NCBI GenBank assembly: GCA_023435225.1
Contig: JAEYRX010000012.1
Location: 159,251-223,250 of the forward strand
Reading direction: 5' to 3'
DNA: 64,000 nt
Source: Bacillota bacterium
GTDB taxonomy: Bacteria > Bacillota > UBA4882 > UBA8346
Shown here: positions 8,750 through 17,140 of the stretch, in pieces
Position numbering within the stretch: the stretch's first letter is position 1
How the letters are laid out: the number at the start of each line of letters is the position of its first letter
The notes under the pieces: generated by a model
What the model was told of the DNA's origin: nothing
Database searches by the model: none
What the model saw: the letters and a program-made list of their open reading frames with translations, nothing else
Made by a program: the position numbers and the translations under genes

Positions 8750-8760
8750 CAATTGACAAT
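8731..8760. repeat. Heptamer array AATTGAC overlapping the rnhA 3' end
   Basis: ATTGACA-type units repeat with a 7-bp period across the rnhA stop codon. The same heptamer occurs at 54401-54427 and 55682-55702. Confidence 0.75.
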
Positions 8761-8867
8761 AAAAATTAAAATCAAGAATATAGAATCCGGAAGTTAGTAG
8801 TTATATGGCTTCTGAATTCATAATACTAATTAGTTACTAATCAAGAAAAGTCAAAGGAGTGGAAGCT

Positions 8868-9692
8868 TTGTTAACCAAGGTTCAATTAGATGACTTAAAA
8901 GAAAAAGCCCGTCAAATGCGGGGAAATATCATTACAATGTTGGCTGCGGCCAAATCCGGTCATCCGGGAGGATCCCTTTCAGCAACTGATTTAATGGCCT
9001 ATTTATATTTTTATAAGATGAAAATAGACCCCAAAAACCCTAAAATGCCGAACCGGGACCGTTTTGTTTTAAGTAAAGGTCATTGTGCGCCGGTACTTTA
9101 TGCTGCATTGGCGGAAAAGGGTTTCTTTGATAAAGAATTAATTACATCACTGCGCAAGATTAACAGTAAGCTTCAAGGCCATCCGGATATGAAAAAAACC
9201 CCCGGAGTAGATATTTCTAGCGGTTCTTTAGGCCAGGGTTTATCAGTGGGCAATGGTATGGCTTTAGCTGGGAAATTAGACCATAACCCATTTCGAGTTT
9301 ATGTTTTAATGGGTGATGGTGAAATTGAAGAAGGGCAAATATGGGAAGCCGCCATGACTTCCGTTCATTATAAACTGGATAATGTTACCGCCTTTTTAGA
9401 TTATAATCACTTACAAATTGACGGAAAAATTGAAGACGTTAAATCTTTAACTAACCCTGGCGAACGTTTTAAAGCTTTCGGTTGGAATGTTATTGAAGCA
9501 AACGGTCATGATTTTGAAGAAATCGATCGGGCGGTAACCGAAGCTGAAAATACTAAGGAAAAACCAACTTTGATTGTTTTACATACAGTTAAAGGTAAAG
9601 GAGTATCTTTTATGGAGAACCAGGCCGGTTGGCACGGTGTTGCTCCAAAACCCGAAGAAGCCGAACTGGCGTTAAAAGAATTAGGGTTTTAA
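8868..9692 (+). CDS. Transketolase, N-terminal (TPP-binding) subunit
   Basis: This 274-residue half-transketolase contains the thiamine diphosphate part of the enzyme: SGHPGGSLSATDL at the start, LSKGHCAPVLYA, and the TPP/metal motif MGDGEIEEGQIWEA ending with DYNHLQIDG. It works with the next gene to move two-carbon units in the pentose phosphate pathway. I prefer TTG 8868, 8 bp after AAAGGAG, over GTG 8859, which overlaps the ribosome site. Split transketolases are common in anaerobic Bacillota and archaea. The partner lies 129 bp downstream, beyond a palindromic repeat. Confidence 0.93.
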   Translation: MLTKVQLDDLKEKARQMRGNIITMLAAAKSGHPGGSLSATDLMAYLYFYKMKIDPKNPKMPNRDRFVLSKGHCAPVLYAALAEKGFFDKELITSLRKINSKLQGHPDMKKTPGVDISSGSLGQGLSVGNGMALAGKLDHNPFRVYVLMGDGEIEEGQIWEAAMTSVHYKLDNVTAFLDYNHLQIDGKIEDVKSLTNPGERFKAFGWNVIEANGHDFEEIDRAVTEAENTKEKPTLIVLHTVKGKGVSFMENQAGWHGVAPKPEEAELALKELGF

Positions 9693-9796
9693 AAACCAGA
9701 TCCCTTGCCCTTTAAAAGGGAAACCACCATCCTCTGTAGCTTATTTTTGACTTGTAACACTTAGGCTAATACCTTTTAAGGGATAGGGTCTGTTTT
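9692..9796. repeat. Palindromic repeat family C, copy 2
   Basis: About 105 bp with ends AAAACCAGATCCCT and AGGGATAGGGTCTGTTTT, imperfect inverted copies, and an inner CCTTTAAAAGG. A sister copy at 38537-38637 shares both ends and the internal ACCACCATCCT. It separates the two transketolase genes. Confidence 0.85.
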
Positions 9797-9821
9797 ATAC
9801 TAAAATTAAGGGGGAATTCCC

Positions 9822-10769
9822 ATGAGTGATAGAATTGCAACCCGTGAAGCCTACGGTAATGTTTTGATTAAACTGGGAGAGATGAATCCTAATGTAGTTG
9901 TGCTGGATGCTGATTTATCAAAATCAACCAAAACAGCAGGTTTTGCTAAAAAATTTCCGGAACGTTTTTTTCAAATGGGTATCGCTGAAGCTGATATGAT
10001 GGCTACTGCCGGGGGATTAGCAACAGCCGGGAAAATTGCTTTTGCCAGCACGTTTGCAGTGTTTGCCACTGGAAGAGCCTATGATCAGGTTCGAAATACC
10101 ATCGGTTATCCCGGTTTAAACGTCAAAATAGCTGCTACCCATGCCGGACCAACTGTTGGTGAAGATGGAGGCTCGCACCAATCGATTGAAGATTTGACTT
10201 TAATGAGGGTAATACCCGGAATGACCGTATTAAACCCTGCTGACGCAGTAGAAACCGAAAAACTAATACTGGCTGCTGCTGAACATGAAGGACCAGTATA
10301 CATAAGACTTGGACGTGAACCGGTACCGGTAATTTTTGAGGCTGATTATAAACCGGTAATAGGTAAAGCAATTCGTTTGCGTGAAGGTAAAGCCGTTTCA
10401 ATTATTGCTACCGGAATTATGGTTGAAAAAGCATTGTTGGCGGCGGATACTTTAAATCAAAAAGGAATATCCGCCAGAGTAATTAATATTCATACATTAA
10501 AACCGATTGATAATGCAGAAATTATTAAAGCGGCTTGGGAGACCGGAGCCATAGTCACTGTTGAAGAACACAGTGTTATCGGTGGTTTAGCCAGTGCTGT
10601 TGCGGAAGTAGTCGTTCAAAATCATCCGGTTCCAATGGAATTTATCGGGATGAAAGACTGCTTTGGACAATCAGGGAAACCAGCTGAATTGTTGTGCGAT
10701 TACGGTTTAATGCCAGAGAATATTGTTAGTGCGGTAGAAAAAGTAATTGGGCGAAAAACAGCTCAATAA
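9822..10769 (+). CDS. Transketolase, C-terminal (pyrimidine-binding) subunit
   Basis: The 315-residue second half of transketolase. It has the Pyr domain with the cofactor-activating glutamate in MGIAEADMMATAGGLA, the substrate-region HAGPTVGEDGGSHQ, then the C-terminal transketolase domain (VEEHSVIGGLASAVAEV). It pairs with the preceding gene to form the active enzyme. ATG 9822 follows AAGGGGG. A perfect hairpin terminator 12 bp past the stop marks the operon end. Confidence 0.94.
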   Translation: MSDRIATREAYGNVLIKLGEMNPNVVVLDADLSKSTKTAGFAKKFPERFFQMGIAEADMMATAGGLATAGKIAFASTFAVFATGRAYDQVRNTIGYPGLNVKIAATHAGPTVGEDGGSHQSIEDLTLMRVIPGMTVLNPADAVETEKLILAAAEHEGPVYIRLGREPVPVIFEADYKPVIGKAIRLREGKAVSIIATGIMVEKALLAADTLNQKGISARVINIHTLKPIDNAEIIKAAWETGAIVTVEEHSVIGGLASAVAEVVVQNHPVPMEFIGMKDCFGQSGKPAELLCDYGLMPENIVSAVEKVIGRKTAQ

Positions 10770-10779
10770 AGATAATGTT

Positions 10780-10808
10780 ATGAGCCAGCCTGCAGGCTGG
10801 CTCATTTT
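10780..10808 (+). terminator. Terminator after the split transketolase
   Basis: Perfect 24-bp palindrome TGAGCCAGCC-TGCA-GGCTGGCTCA followed by TTTTAT. Confidence 0.88.
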
Positions 10809-10850
10809 ATAATTGAAATACAATAATCGGTTTCTAAAGGAGCTACCGGG

Positions 10851-12098
10851 ATGTCTGCTATTAAAAGCTTTTATTTAAGTAGAATTTTAGAATTAAAAGT
10901 TGTTTTAAAAGATGGAACTATTGCCGGTTCCTTAAAAGAGCTGATTACTACCATTGATGAACGCCCAAAAGTAGTGGCAGGGGTCATTAAAACCAGAGGA
11001 AACGGGCTTAAGTTATGTGACTGGAAACAGTTATCAATCGAAAAAGATCATAATAAGTATTATATCTCTTGTTCCCGGATGGTTGAGACCGTACCTCCGG
11101 AAAAAGCCATATTCTTAAAAAAACACATTCTTGATAAACAAATAGTAGATATAGACGGAAAAAAAGTTGTTAGGGTGAATGACATCAGATTGGCCGCAAT
11201 TTCCAGCGGTTTATATGTGGTAGCTGTTGATGTTGGAGCTGAAGGTTTATTGCGAAGATTGGATTTATCCAATCCGGTGAAAAAAATATCACAATTCGTT
11301 GGAAAGAATATCTCTAGTAAGTTGATTTTATGGAGTAACCTGGAGGCAATAGTACCTCCGCTGGAAAATCTGAAGCTGTCTATTTCTTCCTCCAAATTGA
11401 AAACTTTGCATCCTTCCGAATTAGCGGATATTATTGAAGAATTGGATGTTAAAACCAGAACGGCCATTTTTGATGCTCTGGATAATGATTGGGCTGCCGA
11501 TGTTTTGGAAGAGTTGGATACTGAAGCCAAATCCAGTATTTTAGATCAATTACCGGTTGAAAAGGCAGCTGATGTTTTAGAAAAGATGCCGGCCGATGAA
11601 GTTGCCGATATCCTTGACGAATTGGAAGAAGAAAAGGCTGAAGAACTGCTTCAGGAGATGGATAAAGAAGCTTCCGCCGAAGTAAGAGAATTGATGGAAT
11701 ACCCGGAGAACATGGTAGGCAGCTTAATGTCTACTGATTATATTTCTTTTAAAGAACAAATGACGGTAGCTGAAACCATCAATGAACTCCGCCGTTTAAA
11801 ACCCGAGTCGGATACTATTTACTACCTATATGTGGTTGATGATAACCGACACTTAACAGCGGTTGTTTCCTTAAGAGATTTGATAGTAGCCGACCCGGAA
11901 ACCCGTCTGGACCAAATAATGAATAAAAAAATTATCTATGTGTATGACCGGGATAATATCAATACAATAGTGGATATAATCTCTAAATATAGCTTACTGG
12001 CTATTCCTGTTGTTGATCAGGAAATGAAAATGCTGGGCATGGTTATTATTGATGATATTGTTTATGAATTACTAAAACCGAAGAAGAAAAAGTTGTAA
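10851..12098 (+). CDS. MgtE N-domain / CBS protein with PRC-barrel domains, no channel domain
   Basis: This 415-residue soluble protein has two PRC-barrel-like domains (about residues 1-75 and 80-165), an MgtE intracellular N domain rich in acidic helical repeats (about 190-290, LHPSELADIIEELD and similar units), and a CBS pair (about 295-410, beginning MVGSLMSTDYISF). In MgtE magnesium channels the N domain and CBS pair sense Mg2+ and gate a membrane pore, but here no membrane segment follows. It is therefore a free-standing sensor or regulator of unknown partner. ATG 10851 follows AAGGAGCTACCGGG. The next gene is a CDF metal exporter behind a leader RNA. Confidence 0.88.
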   Translation: MSAIKSFYLSRILELKVVLKDGTIAGSLKELITTIDERPKVVAGVIKTRGNGLKLCDWKQLSIEKDHNKYYISCSRMVETVPPEKAIFLKKHILDKQIVDIDGKKVVRVNDIRLAAISSGLYVVAVDVGAEGLLRRLDLSNPVKKISQFVGKNISSKLILWSNLEAIVPPLENLKLSISSSKLKTLHPSELADIIEELDVKTRTAIFDALDNDWAADVLEELDTEAKSSILDQLPVEKAADVLEKMPADEVADILDELEEEKAEELLQEMDKEASAEVRELMEYPENMVGSLMSTDYISFKEQMTVAETINELRRLKPESDTIYYLYVVDDNRHLTAVVSLRDLIVADPETRLDQIMNKKIIYVYDRDNINTIVDIISKYSLLAIPVVDQEMKMLGMVIIDDIVYELLKPKKKKL

Positions 12099-12162
12099 CC
12101 TTTTTTTGACACAGGGTATACTGTATAAGTATTAATAGAGAATATCAGTTTTCCATATAAAC

Positions 12163-12191
12163 TTGACAATAGTATTTATAACAGGTATATT
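12163..12191 (+). promoter_or_regulatory. Housekeeping promoter for the leader RNA / CDF gene
   Basis: TTGACA, a 17-bp spacer, then TATATT. The start would fall near 12198, about 50 bp before the structured region at 12240-12352. A second possible promoter (TTGACA at 12106) lies just upstream. Confidence 0.7.
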
Positions 12192-12239
12192 TATTATAAT
12201 TGATTTTTAATTTATCAACTGAAGTTTTACCTAATTCTT

Positions 12240-12352
12240 TTTTATGAACAGGCGATGTGTTATGGTAAAGAAGACCCTTAAAACACATGGGGCCGGGCCT
12301 ATTTGGCAGCGAGGTAAAAACCCGTGGGACATATTCCGCGGGTTTTTTTTTT
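12240..12352 (+). ncRNA. Unclassified structured leader RNA ending in a terminator
   Basis: After the promoter, ATGTGTT and AACACAT (about 12253-12287) can form a perfect 7-bp stem enclosing an internal region. A G/C-rich segment GGGGCCGGGCC follows, then the intrinsic terminator AACCCGTGG ... CCGCGGGTT plus nine T (12317-12350). The coding start of the CDF exporter is 100 bp further on. This organisation, promoter-structure-terminator-gene, is that of a riboswitch or attenuator. It does not match the consensus features I know for NiCo (czcD), Mn (yybP-ykoY), M-box, fluoride or T-box elements. A free small RNA is the alternative. Confidence 0.5.
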
Positions 12353-12450
12353 GAAAGTTTTGGATAATTTTAGTTTTAAATTTTTTTTTGCAGGTTAGAG
12401 TAATTATCCAACTCTTTTTAAGTTCATTTTTTAGTTCGGAGGTTTTTTGA

Positions 12451-13860
12451 ATGGAAGATGAAAAAAAGAGAGTAGCCTTAAGTTCGGTAATAGCAGCAAT
12501 CTTTTTAACAGTGATGAAATTAACAGTGGGACTTTCTACAGGTAGTTTAGGAATTCTTTCCGAAGCGGCACATTCGGCGCTTGATTTAGGAGCGGCGGTA
12601 ATTACTTTCTTCGCAGTTAAAATATCGGATAAACCGGCTGATCAAGAGCATAATTACGGACATGGCAAAGTAGAAAGCTTCTCGGCCTTGATTGAGACAT
12701 TATTACTTCTAATTACTTGTGGATGGATTATCTATGAAGCAATAGAGAGATTGTTTTTTGGCAAATCGTTGGAGTTAACCGGCACATTTTGGGGTTTGAT
12801 AGTAATAGGAATTTCTATATTAATTGATATCTCCAGATCCAAGGCCTTGAAAAAAGCGGCTCAAAAATATGGTAGTCAGGCATTAGAAGCTGATGCTCTA
12901 CACTTTGGGAGTGATGTTTTAAGTTCACTGGTAGTTTTAGCCGGTTTAATCATTGTCAGTATTGGTAATTATTTCGAAATTCCCTTATTAAACCATGCTG
13001 ACCCTATAGCGGCTCTTGGCGTTTCAGTCTTGGTAATCATAATCAGTTTTAGATTAGGAAAACAAACAATCGAAGTTTTACTTGATACTGCTCCAAAAGG
13101 AATGCTTAACGAAGTTCTGCATGAAGTGAATTTGGTCAAAGGGGTCCTCGAAATTGCCAATGTGAGGGTTAGGCCTTCCGGACCAAGATTCTTTATCGAT
13201 CTTAACATTGGAATCTGTAAACATGAAAGCCATCGAGTGGTACATTCGATTGTCCATGAAGTCCGGCAAAAGGTGGAACAAAAAATCCCTAATAGTGATA
13301 TTATAGTTAGTACTTACCCTATCGAGTTGAATGGAACGGAAGATCAGGAAATGTATATTATAGTTAAAAAGATTGTCGACCAATTTCCGGTTTGCACTAA
13401 TGTTCATAATATCCATGTTTACGAAGTCTCCGGCGAAAAATTTATCGCTATTCATTTGGAGGTTAAGGAAATCATGACTTTACACAAATCCCATGCATTA
13501 TCCCATGAAATTGGGGATTTGATCAAAAATAAACTCCAAGATGTCAAAGATATTAGCGTTAACTTCGAATATGTGAAACGCGAATATATAACCGCTGAAG
13601 ACATAACTGATAAAAGTCAGGAAATTATAGACCGGATATATAAATTAATTAATAAGGTCCCGGAAAAACTCAATTGTCATGATATAAAAGTATATGGTCA
13701 AGGTGATAAAATAACAATTTTTTTACATTGTTGCATGAATGAACAATACACCACCGAAAAAATTGAAAATATTTCAAAAGCAATATCAACTAAAATAAGA
13801 AACAATATAACCAATATCGAACGTATTCATATGCATGTTGAACCAATCAATCTGGAGTGA
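12451..13860 (+). CDS. Cation diffusion facilitator exporter with three C-terminal domains
   Basis: A 469-residue CDF antiporter, longer than the usual roughly 300. Six membrane helices occupy about residues 10-210. The metal-site motifs are HSALD (41-45) and HFGSD (about 151-155), both HxxxD, the pattern of zinc-type CDF proteins. Three tandem copies of the cytoplasmic ZT-dimer-like domain follow (about 215-290, 300-385, 390-469), whereas most family members have one. It exports divalent metal such as Zn, Fe, Mn or Co against protons. ATG 12451 follows CGGAGG. The leader RNA and the MgtE-type sensor upstream suggest metal-responsive control. Confidence 0.92.
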   Translation: MEDEKKRVALSSVIAAIFLTVMKLTVGLSTGSLGILSEAAHSALDLGAAVITFFAVKISDKPADQEHNYGHGKVESFSALIETLLLLITCGWIIYEAIERLFFGKSLELTGTFWGLIVIGISILIDISRSKALKKAAQKYGSQALEADALHFGSDVLSSLVVLAGLIIVSIGNYFEIPLLNHADPIAALGVSVLVIIISFRLGKQTIEVLLDTAPKGMLNEVLHEVNLVKGVLEIANVRVRPSGPRFFIDLNIGICKHESHRVVHSIVHEVRQKVEQKIPNSDIIVSTYPIELNGTEDQEMYIIVKKIVDQFPVCTNVHNIHVYEVSGEKFIAIHLEVKEIMTLHKSHALSHEIGDLIKNKLQDVKDISVNFEYVKREYITAEDITDKSQEIIDRIYKLINKVPEKLNCHDIKVYGQGDKITIFLHCCMNEQYTTEKIENISKAISTKIRNNITNIERIHMHVEPINLE

Positions 13861-13867
13861 TATTTTT

Positions 13868-13894
13868 CCCGGCATAAGTCGGGTTTTATTTTTT
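13868..13894 (+). terminator. Weak terminator after the CDF gene
   Basis: A short CCCG ... CGGG hairpin precedes a T-rich tract right after the stop codon. Confidence 0.55.
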
Positions 13895-13991
13895 AGCGTT
13901 AAAATTATGATTCTGAAAATGCAGAATAAATGGAATTATAATGGAATAATAACTGTTATATAATGGTTATCTTTTAAGGAGTTTTTCAAAA

Positions 13992-14112
13992 TGAGGGATT
14001 TTTATAATTGAAAATTTTGACATTCGGCTGCAATATATTGATAAACGCATTTAGGTTATTCACTATATATTGTAGCAGAAATTAAATTAAGGTAATTATG
14101 AAACTCCCTTAA
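13992..14112. repeat. Palindromic repeat family B, copy 1
   Basis: About 120 bp, left end GAGGGATTTTTATAAT, right end GGTAATTATGAAACTCCCTT, inner arms CTGCAATATATTGATAA and CACTATATATTGTAGCAG. Other copies are at 35459-35682 (two), 60505-60688 and 60789-60878. It lies between two convergent genes. Confidence 0.85.
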
Positions 14113-14125
14113 TATAGATACTATT

Positions 14126-14776
14126 TTAGCAAAATCTAATCAGAGCTAAAAAAATCAATAAAATTCCCGGCAGAATGGAAAGAGCCTTTTTATTAAACCC
14201 ACTAAAGAGTGAAACTTTTTTACCAAAATAAGTGCCTAAATAAAGAAAGATAAGTTGGAAGAGGCCAATAGCTAAAGGGATAATCGGTGAATAAAAGCCC
14301 ATTAAGGAGCTGCCTATCCCTACTCCAATTGCATCAACTGATAAGGCCAAACCAAGTAAGAGAGATTCGGCGCTATCTATGGCGCCTGATTTATCAAGGT
14401 CAAATTTCATAGGATCTCTAATTACTTGGATGGTAATACCCAATGACTTAATTCCAATTTTGAAGATGGTTTTATCTCCGGATTCATCTTTTTTCTTTGC
14501 TTGATTATTGACGTCTTTTATCAGTGATTGGATAATAATCCACATACCCATCATTCCAAGAATTATAATACCAATTAACTTGGCGTTTTCAGGAGATAGA
14601 AATAAAGACAGACTTTTACCGATTACTAAGGCGATACCGGTATAAACAATAGAAAATAAACAGATTATCAACTTAGACACTAATGGTATTTTTACTTGTT
14701 TTAGCCCGTAAACCATCCCTACTCCTAAAGCATCAATACTTAATGATATGGCCAGTAAAGTAATTGAAAAAACCAT
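14126..14776 (-). CDS. ytaF: YtaF-type sporulation membrane protein (MntP fold)
   Basis: This 216-residue protein has two repeats of three helices starting with the paired motifs AISLSIDALGVGMVYG (N-terminal) and ALSVDAIGVGIGSSLMG (second half). These are the hallmarks of the MntP/YtaF superfamily with membrane-embedded aspartates. Length and motif form fit the sporulation-associated YtaF branch better than the manganese exporter MntP, but metal export is possible. ATG 14776 is chosen because AGGAG lies 8 bp upstream; a longer frame reaching 14830 lacks a ribosome site. Confidence 0.82.
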   Translation of the reverse strand: MVFSITLLAISLSIDALGVGMVYGLKQVKIPLVSKLIICLFSIVYTGIALVIGKSLSLFLSPENAKLIGIIILGMMGMWIIIQSLIKDVNNQAKKKDESGDKTIFKIGIKSLGITIQVIRDPMKFDLDKSGAIDSAESLLLGLALSVDAIGVGIGSSLMGFYSPIIPLAIGLFQLIFLYLGTYFGKKVSLFSGFNKKALSILPGILLIFLALIRFC

Positions 14777-14830
14777 TCTACCATCTCCTGAATTTTGTAA
14801 AATACGGGAATTTAGTTGCTCCTTAATCAC

Positions 14831-15060
14831 TTCATCCTAATATATGAAATAAGCACAGAGATGGTTATTAGTACATAGACGCTCTGAACCAGCGGAGGGA
14901 ACGCAATTTATAGTTCTACTTAATGGGATGAGGCTAATGTCATCTTTGGAGGACTTGTGATTATGGAATAGGCAAAAGGCATTAGTCAAAATGTAAAAGG
15001 CTATTGGAAAGTTCAACTTAAAACTTCTTTAGAAGAATGAGGTAACCCTCATTCTTTTTG
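14831..15060 (+). other. Intergenic leader-like region ending in a terminator
   Basis: No gene is visible between the divergent ytaF and the small membrane protein. On the + strand the stretch ends in a strong terminator, AGAATGAGG-TAA-CCCTCATTCT followed by five T (15033-15059), with no coding gene before it. It may hold a small RNA or a leader of the next gene; I recognise no known class. Confidence 0.4.
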
Positions 15061-15232
15061 TATTCTTTAATTGAAAGCTGAAATCTAAACTATAGAGTTA
15101 CGGGATTTTATTTTTATGCTGAGTGCCTATATTAAAAAAAAATATCTAACATGCGCACATGTGGTGAAAGGCACATATATTATACTAACGAAAAACCGGA
15201 GGCTGATTATTGGTGAGTTGGAGGATTGTGTT

Positions 15233-15496
15233 GTGGGTTTGCCACTGTTATTTGGGATTATAACATATTTATTAATTATCTTATCTTTAACTATTTGGTT
15301 AACCAAATATCATGCTTGCATTTATCAGAGTTCCAATCCAAAAGGTAAACAAGGTAAACGAGGTAATCAGGATCAAGTTTATAGTCAGCCGTTAAACTCG
15401 GAGATCGGTTTACCGGAGGAAAATTTCCAAAACAACCTCCCATCCGGTAAGAAATCCTTAAATGAGCGTAAGGAGGTGTTCCATCAAGATAAATGA
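15233..15496 (+). CDS. Small single-helix membrane protein, unknown
   Basis: Starting at GTG 15233, 8 bp after GGAGG, this gives 87 residues: one hydrophobic helix (about residues 2-24, LPLLFGIITYLLIILSLTIW) and a charged, Asn/Gln/Lys-rich tail. The open frame extends upstream to an ATG at 15116, but that start has no ribosome site. I do not recognise a family. It precedes the SPOCS cluster and may belong to it. The coding call is moderately secure, the function is unknown. Confidence 0.5.
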   Translation: MGLPLLFGIITYLLIILSLTIWLTKYHACIYQSSNPKGKQGKRGNQDQVYSQPLNSEIGLPEENFQNNLPSGKKSLNERKEVFHQDK

Positions 15497-15626
15497 TTGT
15501 GGGATTGTATAATTCGTAATTTTAAACTGGGCTAAAGCGATATAAAAGATTAACCAAAGAACTTGAAAAAAGTAATTATACAACTCCCCGAATTAACGGT
15601 TAAAACATCAAAAAGGAGGGAAATAA

Positions 15627-16877
15627 ATGGACCCTTTGATTCGCGCAGAAGTGGTTATCGGCGAAAATACAAGGCAACTATTGGTCGAAAAGAACATTAT
15701 TCTAGCTATTCCCGCCATTAAAATCAGGAATATTACCGCCACTGTTTGTAACATAACCACTGATGTAATTGCTGATAAAGTGGTCATCCAAGGGGTTTTA
15801 CACAAACAGATCTTTTTTGTCGGAGAAGATAATATTGTTCACCACCAAGCGGAAAACATTCCATTCAGTACTTTCGTGGATGTTCCGGGAGCGGAGCCCG
15901 GTATGAACGTCCAAGTTGAACCGGTGGTAGAAACTGTTATTTTTAATTTATTGACAACTAATATTGTTCATCAAAAAGTAGTTATCGAATTTTTTGTAAA
16001 AATCACTGAAACCAGGCAACTTAGCGTAGTTACCGGGAACGGCCCATTAGTAAGAGTCGATCAGGTTGTAGGCGAAAACACCAAACAGGAATTATTTGAA
16101 AACTTTGTCACTTTAACGACTCCGGCAATTAAAATCGATGATATTACCGTTTGTATAAAACATTTAACTACTCATGTCATTCAAGATAAAGTTATTATCC
16201 AGGGAATTATTCATAAACAGATTTTCTTCGTAGGAACTAATAATGTTGAGTATCATCAAGGAGAAGATGTAGAATTCTCAACTTTCGTAGATGTACCTGG
16301 CGCTTGTCCGGGAATGGATGTCGAAGTTGTCCCGACGGTTGAATTTGTAAACTTTGAACTCCAGACTGCAACTTGTCTCATTCAAAAGGTAGTAGTAGAG
16401 TTTTTTGCCAAAGTCACCGAAAGTGTTCAACTCAATATCGTTCTTGGTCCCGGTGCTCTTTTAAAACTGGAAACTGTTACCGGTGAGAATACTAATCAAA
16501 TATTAGTGGAGAATGTCTTTGCCTTACCGATACCGACGGTTAAAATCAGGGAAATAATAGCTTGTATAAAGGACTTGGTGACCGAAGTCATTGATAACAA
16601 AGTAGTTATTCAGGGTATTTTGCATAAACAAATCTTCTTTATCGGTAACGACAACTTGGAACACCATCAAGCCGAAGATATTCCGTTCAGTACCTTTGTC
16701 GATATTATCGGGGCTTGTCCGGGAATGAATGTCCGGGTTGACTCCAGAATTGAGACTATCCTCTTTGAACTGGAAAGCAGTAACGCCTTGAGACAGAAAG
16801 TGGTTATTGAGTTTTTTGTTAAGGTTACCGAAACTCAACAATTACTGGTTCAGATTGTTTCACCTTATTATTTATAA
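15627..16877 (+). CDS. Triple SPOCS (DUF3794) domain protein
   Basis: 416 residues made almost entirely of three tandem SPOCS/DUF3794 domains of about 135 residues (about 1-138, 139-276, 277-416). Each repeats the blocks VVIQGVLHKQIFFVG, a histidine-glutamine pair, STFVDVPGA.PGM and a KVVIEFFVKVTE end. SPOCS domains occur in SipL and other spore-morphogenesis proteins of Bacillota. SipL adds a C-terminal LysM domain to bind the spore surface; this protein has none and no signal peptide. It probably acts in spore coat assembly in the mother cell. GGAGG lies 7 bp before ATG 15627. A hairpin terminator follows. Confidence 0.88.
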   Translation: MDPLIRAEVVIGENTRQLLVEKNIILAIPAIKIRNITATVCNITTDVIADKVVIQGVLHKQIFFVGEDNIVHHQAENIPFSTFVDVPGAEPGMNVQVEPVVETVIFNLLTTNIVHQKVVIEFFVKITETRQLSVVTGNGPLVRVDQVVGENTKQELFENFVTLTTPAIKIDDITVCIKHLTTHVIQDKVIIQGIIHKQIFFVGTNNVEYHQGEDVEFSTFVDVPGACPGMDVEVVPTVEFVNFELQTATCLIQKVVVEFFAKVTESVQLNIVLGPGALLKLETVTGENTNQILVENVFALPIPTVKIREIIACIKDLVTEVIDNKVVIQGILHKQIFFIGNDNLEHHQAEDIPFSTFVDIIGACPGMNVRVDSRIETILFELESSNALRQKVVIEFFVKVTETQQLLVQIVSPYYL

Positions 16878-16901
16878 AATTCCGACAGAGGATCGCTTAA
16901 A

Positions 16902-16942
16902 GAAAACAGGTTGTTCATCTTATTGAACAACCTGTTTTCATT
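16902..16942 (+). terminator. Terminator after the triple SPOCS gene
   Basis: AAAACAGGTTGTTCA ... TGAACAACCTGTTTT is a perfect 15-bp stem with a short loop, followed by a T-rich stretch. Confidence 0.85.
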
Positions 16943-17140
16943 TTGGTTTTTGTCCTTGCATATAAATTAAGGAGTGTTATTTGCTTAAATTTAACTTTCA
17001 CTAATTTTCTTCAAAACACGCAGCGGTTTTGCTTAAAAAATAACTTCAGTATTAGTAATTTTTGAGCTGTACCCTTAATCATGAGTGTTTTAGAGAAAAT
17101 TGTTCGAATAGTATAAGCTACATTATAAAAGGAGCCCGGG

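Noticed and set aside
13078..13455. 125-residue minus-strand frame inside the CDF gene
   Set aside because: Shadow of a well-supported gene; no domain and no ribosome site.
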